From an uncultured Caldilinea sp. (GTDB lineage Bacteria; Chloroflexota; Anaerolineae; Caldilineales; Caldilineaceae), in the NCBI RefSeq assembly GCF_937128415.1, contig NZ_CAKZMJ010000103.1:1-7371 (forward strand): a DNA stretch of 7,371 nucleotides, read 5' to 3'. The translations under genes and the position numbers were made by a program. Of the stretch, positions 1 to 7,371 are shown piece after piece. Below the pieces are notes generated by a model, which saw only the letters and a list, made by a program, of their open reading frames with translations, made no database searches and was not told the DNA's origin. Within the stretch, counting starts at the first letter, position 1, and every line of letters begins with the position of its first letter.

Positions 1-1954
<1,954 letters not shown>

Positions 1955-1962
1955 ATGCCTGG

Positions 1963-1967
1963 CCTCC
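1963..1967 (-). promoter_or_regulatory. Ribosome binding site GGAGG of the PKD-domain gene
   Basis: The minus strand reads GGAGG followed by 8 nt and then ATG at 1954. This is a near-ideal Shine-Dalgarno site and fixes the start. It is the clearest one in the window; the other visible starts have weak sites. It suggests independent, efficient translation of this gene even if it shares a transcript with the gene before it. I see no convincing promoter in the 67-bp gap 1955-2021. Confidence 0.75.
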
Positions 1968-2021
1968 ACACAGGTCCTCTATTGTCAGAATTGACCCAAG
2001 GCTGCAGATCGGCAGCGCTCG

Positions 2022-4024
<2,003 letters not shown>

Positions 4025-4046
<22 letters not shown>

Positions 4047-5683
4047 GGCGAGCTGTTGTGAATCAAAGGCAGAAACAACGTCCACGCAGAGCCGCCCTCC
4101 GGCGCCTGTGTAGGCGTTGCATTGGAGGTGGCCGTAGGCGTCGGCGTGTGCGTCGGGCAAGGAGTCGGGGTTGGCGTAGGGGAGCTTTCCGGCGTCGGCG
4201 TCTGGCCAAGGGTGGCCTGTCCTCCCGGCGTCTCCGAGGGGAGTGGGGGGATGGCGCCGCCGGAGGTGGCCGTGGGCGTCGGCGTGTTTGTAACCGTGGG
4301 CGTTGGCGTGTTTGTAACCGTGGGCGTCGGCGTGTTTGTAACCGTGGGCGTTGGCGTGTGCGTCGGCGTCCGTGTAGGCTCTGCAGTGGCTGTTGGCGCG
4401 CCGGTATTGGTGGCCGTCGGTGAGGCGGTGACGGTCGCTGTGGGCGCGTCGGTGGCCGTCGCCGTGGGCGTTGGCGTGGATGTTGGCGTGGATGTTGGCG
4501 TCGCCGTAGAGGTGTGCGTCGCAGTTGAGGTTGGGTCGCTCGTCGCCGTCGCTGTGCTTGTGGCCGTCGCCGTCATTGTGTGCGTGGCCGTGGGCGATGG
4601 CGTATTGGTTGCCGTCGCTGTGTTGGTGGCTGTTGCCGTGGGCGTGCGGGTTGCCGTCGCTGTGTTCGTGGCCGTCGCCGTCATTGTGTGCGTGGCCGTG
4701 GGCGATGGCGTATTGGTTGCCGTCGCTGTGTTGGTGGCTGTCGCCGTGGGCGTGCGGGTGGCGGTCGGCGTGGGCTGGTTGAACGGGGTGTCGGTGACGT
4801 AGACGGGGCCGGCCGGCGAGCCGCCGTAGGCGCACCATCCATGGCTCGGGCCGCCGCTTGCTCCAGAAACGTCGAGAATTGCGCCTGTGCACGGGCCGGC
4901 CGGGCCTTCGTCGAAGTGATAGAGCGCCACGGTGTGGGCGTCGCCGATGAATGGCGCCGTTGGCCGCGAAAATGCGGTCGAGTAGCGAGCGATGTTCGAC
5001 AGGCGCAGCTCGTCCAGCCAGCCGCTGAACGAGGGATACTGGGCGCCGGCGTCGTGCTTCTCGGCGCCCAACACGATGAACGGATCGGCGGGATAATTCG
5101 TGGCGCGGCCGTTGCGATAACTGGCGTCGCCGCTGACGCTCTGTGCAGAACCGACAAGCTGCCCATCGACGTAGAGCCGCATGGCGCCGCTCAGTGTCCG
5201 CACGGCGGCGACGTGACGCCATGCCCCATCGTCCACGCGCTCGCTGCTGCAGACGGTGGTTCCGGCGGAGCCCACCGAGACGCCGAAGACGAGCCGGCCG
5301 CCTCCCAACGAAATTCCGAAGTCGCCGTAGTCGCCTGCGCCGAAGATGTCGCGATCGAAGATGACGTTGCCGTAAATCCAGCCGTCGTTTTCATTGCAGC
5401 GCGCCACGCCATTGTTTTCTCCGGGCAGGGCGCGCATCCAAAACTCGACGGTGAAGTCGGCGGCGCCGATGTCCGCAGGGCGCTCCGGCGCGTCGATGGG
5501 AATCAGCACGCGATCGAGCCCTGGCGCGCGCACGCCGGAGCCGTAGAAACGCAGCGCATAGCCGGTTGTCTGTGCATGGAGGTGCGCTTTCTGTTCAAAG
5601 AGCGACAGTGCGATCCACGCTCCACTCAGCAGAGTAAAGCATCCGACGACGAAAGATAACAAGGTTCGATGACGCCTCACCAT
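4025..5683 (-). CDS. Secreted LamG-domain protein with long Thr-Pro-rich stalk and FLPLI C-terminal motif
   Basis: 552 residues. Residues 1-37 form a Sec signal: MVRRHR, a hydrophobic core about 8-28, and possible cleavage after LHA (37). Residues about 43-258 are a LamG/concanavalin-like domain: ALRFYGSG, FTVEFWMRA, WRHVAAVRT, MRLYVDGQLVG, GWLDELRLSNIARY, VALYHFDEG. Residues about 304-527 are a low-complexity stalk of TPTAT/TNTAT/TPTPTVTN units, probably an extended and possibly O-glycosylated spacer. The chain ends with WTLFLPLIHN (534-543) plus nine residues. Hydrophobic (Y/F)LPL(V/I) endings after TP linkers are common in Chloroflexota extracellular proteins; a role in surface sorting is inference. 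Cysteines at 96, 145, 265 and 284 could form disulfides. Probable function: glycan binding or surface display. An in-frame TAG lies upstream of the ATG, with no other ATG between. The ribosome binding site is weak (TGAG). Confidence 0.9.
4271..4359 (-). repeat. Tandem 24-bp repeat, three full copies plus a partial one
   Basis: The plus-strand unit cgtgggcgt[c/t]ggcgtgtttg followed by taac repeats at 4271-4294, 4295-4318 and 4319-4342, with a partial copy to 4359. It encodes an 8-residue TNTPTPTV-type unit on the minus strand. Copies differ only by a c/t alternation, a silent change. Period 24 is a multiple of three, so copy-number change would lengthen or shorten the stalk without shifting the frame. 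Confidence 0.85.
4545..4760 (-). repeat. Tandem duplication of a 108-bp unit
   Basis: Copy 1 is 4545-4652 and copy 2 is 4653-4760. Aligned by eye they differ at four positions of 108. Each encodes 36 residues (RTPTATATNTATATNTPSPT and following), and within the unit the encoded change is essentially one Asn to Ser. The near identity, including at silent sites, suggests a recent in-frame duplication. Confidence 0.85.
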
Positions 5684-5710
5684 GGTCTCAGTGTATACGC
5701 GCCTCTATCC

Positions 5711-5740
5711 ATTGTAGAAGTCACTGCGTTCCTCTTTCAG
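5711..5740 (-). promoter_or_regulatory. Possible sigma70-type promoter for the LamG/TP-stalk gene
   Basis: On the minus strand CTGAAA (5740-5735; 4 of 6 matches to TTGACA) is followed after 18 nt by TACAAT (5716-5711; 5 of 6 matches to TATAAT). A start near 5704 would give a leader of about 21 nt before the ATG at 5683. The site sits in the 103-bp gap between the hydrolase stop and this gene, the largest gap in the window. A short perfect palindrome, gcttcgaagc (5744-5753), lies just upstream; it could be an operator or chance. No hairpin with a T-run, as a terminator would need, is visible in the gap. Confidence 0.35.
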
Positions 5741-5786
5741 GAAGCTTCGAAGCCTCTGGAGGATTGTGTGAGGCGATTTCCGGATT

Positions 5787-6635
5787 TCACCTATTTTTCG
5801 CCGCCTCTGCCTGGAGCCACTCCAACATGCTCTGCATCGCCCCCCGGTGGTAACGCTTCACCCACGAAGGATCGCTCCAGTCGATCGGCCCGTCCTTCAC
5901 ATCGAACAGCGTGTGCTCGCTGTGCTCGGCGACATAGTAGCTGCTCGCATAGCCTGTGCGGCTGCGATGCGCCTCGACCGCCTGCACGGTGATGGCGTCC
6001 AGGTTCGGCTCGCTGTCTGAGACGATAATGTGCAGCGGCGCCTCGATGTGCACGATGCGTTCTGGGCCGAGCAGGCTGGACAGCAAGACGACGCCCGCAG
6101 GAGGATGAACGGCGGCGAATTCGCTGAAGCGCGCCGCCAGATGTTCGGTCCCGATGCTTTGCGCAACGATGAAAACCCGGCTGCGATCGACGCCCGGCTG
6201 CTCCACCGCAGCCCGATAAGCCGCAAGCGCGTCTTCCGCTTCGCAGCAACCATATTCGCCTTCGCTGCGGCCGGTTCCGCGCTTATCGAAACGAAAGACG
6301 GCGAACCCGGCCTGCGTCAACAGCTCCGCCATATAGCCGTAGGCGTCGCGCGTCGCCGGACCGGAATGATGGAGGATAAAGACGAGCGGCGCCTCCTCCT
6401 CGCCGAGCGGGAGGTCCAGCTCACCGGCGAGCGTCGCATCCCCGGAGACAAAACGCACCTCGCGCCGTTCACGCGTGATTCCTTCCAGCGCCGGCGTGGG
6501 GACGGCGTCGCCCGTGAGCGGGTCGATAAACACGGCGGGTTGCGTTTCGGCTCGCCCCGACGTCATCGGCGGAGCAGGAGAGACGCAACCGCTCAACATC
6601 ATGATTCCGATGAGAAGCGCCGCCCAGCTGCGCAT
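5787..6635 (-). CDS. Lipoprotein alpha/beta hydrolase (esterase / dienelactone-hydrolase-like)
   Basis: 282 residues from the ATG at 6635. The N-terminus MRSWAALLIGIMMLSGC is a lipoprotein signal with lipobox LSG-C17, so the mature protein should be lipid-anchored on the outer face of the membrane. A linker of about 40 residues precedes an alpha/beta hydrolase fold: FILHHSGP (87-93, oxyanion region), FDKRGTGRSEG (116-126), the nucleophile elbow AQSIG (159-163, Ser160; Ala replaces the usual first Gly), IIVSDSEPN (203-211, likely the acid strand) and AEHSEHTLFD (236-245, catalytic His238 or His241). The substrate is unknown; an ester or acyl group on an extracellular compound is plausible. Adjacent cysteines 130-131 are unusual and could form a disulfide. 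It begins 20 nt after the upstream LamG gene. A GTG directly before the ATG and a TTG at 6659 are alternative starts, but the ATG best fits a compact lipoprotein signal. Confidence 0.9.
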   Translation of the reverse strand: MRSWAALLIGIMMLSGCVSPAPPMTSGRAETQPAVFIDPLTGDAVPTPALEGITRERREVRFVSGDATLAGELDLPLGEEEAPLVFILHHSGPATRDAYGYMAELLTQAGFAVFRFDKRGTGRSEGEYGCCEAEDALAAYRAAVEQPGVDRSRVFIVAQSIGTEHLAARFSEFAAVHPPAGVVLLSSLLGPERIVHIEAPLHIIVSDSEPNLDAITVQAVEAHRSRTGYASSYYVAEHSEHTLFDVKDGPIDWSDPSWVKRYHRGAMQSMLEWLQAEAAKNR

Positions 6636-6655
6636 CACGCCATCCAGCAAGCAGG

Positions 6656-7371
<716 letters not shown>

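Larger units (their letters stand above)
4105..4774 (-). repeat. Low-complexity Thr-Pro-rich stalk-coding tract
   Basis: This tract encodes about 224 residues made almost entirely of Thr, Pro, Ala, Asn, Ser and Val, interrupted by a short non-repetitive piece (GGAIPPLPSETPGGQATLGQ, around 4180-4255). Its plus strand is almost only G, T and C in short runs such as gtgggcg, so several other frames on both strands stay open by accident. Two clear higher-order repeats inside it are listed separately. Confidence 0.85.

Noticed and set aside
4271..4760. CRISPR-like appearance of regular repeats
   Set aside because: The repeats are directly adjacent without unique spacers, have periods that are multiples of three, lie inside a coding frame and encode a Thr-Pro stalk.
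4122..4802. Plus-strand open frame with a VAVGVGVFV-type repeat, resembling a membrane or structural protein
   Set aside because: It is the complement of the Thr-Pro stalk-coding repeats. The hydrophobic pattern follows from reverse-reading ACC/CCC/GCC codons, and there is no signal or domain outside the repeat.
4047..5222. Upstream extension of the deacetylase-like frame into a 1066-codon protein with His/Asp/Gly-rich repeats
   Set aside because: The extension is the stalk-coding repeat read out of frame. The twin-arginine signal shows the real start is the ATG at 4046.
4580..5659. Plus-strand open frame of 359 codons opposite the LamG gene
   Set aside because: Low-complexity Arg/Gly/Cys start from the repeat, then no recognisable domain. 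The LamG frame on the other strand explains the region.
5741..5786. Rho-independent terminator after the hydrolase
   Set aside because: The inverted repeats are short (gcttcgaagc; cctc-tg-gagg) and no T-run follows on the minus strand.

Overview
The window holds five protein genes, all on the minus strand, so they are transcribed from right to left. GC content is high (roughly 60-65% by eye). Long threonine-proline linkers (TPTPT / TATATNT type), laminin-G-like (LamG) domains, PKD and Ig-like modules, and a C-terminal 'FLPLI' motif after a TP linker together look like the secreted proteins of Chloroflexota (Anaerolineae, Caldilineae or Roseiflexus-like lineages). That assignment is inferred from protein style only; the window contains no marker gene.

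Layout in order of transcription: (1) 6656-7371, the C-terminal part of a protein with a TP linker followed by a LamG domain, with its 5' end outside the window. (2) 5787-6635, a lipoprotein alpha/beta hydrolase starting 20 nt after gene 1. (3) A 103-bp gap with a possible promoter. (4) 4025-5683, a secreted LamG protein with a long TP-rich stalk that contains recent-looking tandem repeats and ends near an FLPLI motif. (5) 2022-4046, a Tat-exported protein combining a GATase1-like N-terminal domain with a polysaccharide-deacetylase-like C-terminal domain; its start overlaps the end of the preceding gene by 22 nt. (6) A 67-bp gap, then 1-1954, a large secreted multidomain protein (ConA-like, a beta-sandwich module, an Ig-like domain and two PKD domains) with a strong ribosome binding site, continuing past the left edge.

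Every gene whose N-terminus is visible carries an export signal: Sec, Tat or lipoprotein type. The set reads as a cell-surface module made of glycan-binding or adhesive display proteins plus two probable hydrolases (an esterase-like lipoprotein and a deacetylase-like protein). A shared role in processing or binding an extracellular polysaccharide is inference from domains and gene order. No RNA gene, insertion sequence, CRISPR array, integrase or toxin-antitoxin pair is visible, and no stretch over 300 bases lacks a gene.

I do not see a clearly new biological system. The points most worth a second look are the altered metal-site motifs of the deacetylase-like protein, the TP-stalk plus FLPLI tail as a possible surface-sorting signal, and the in-frame tandem repeats in that stalk.
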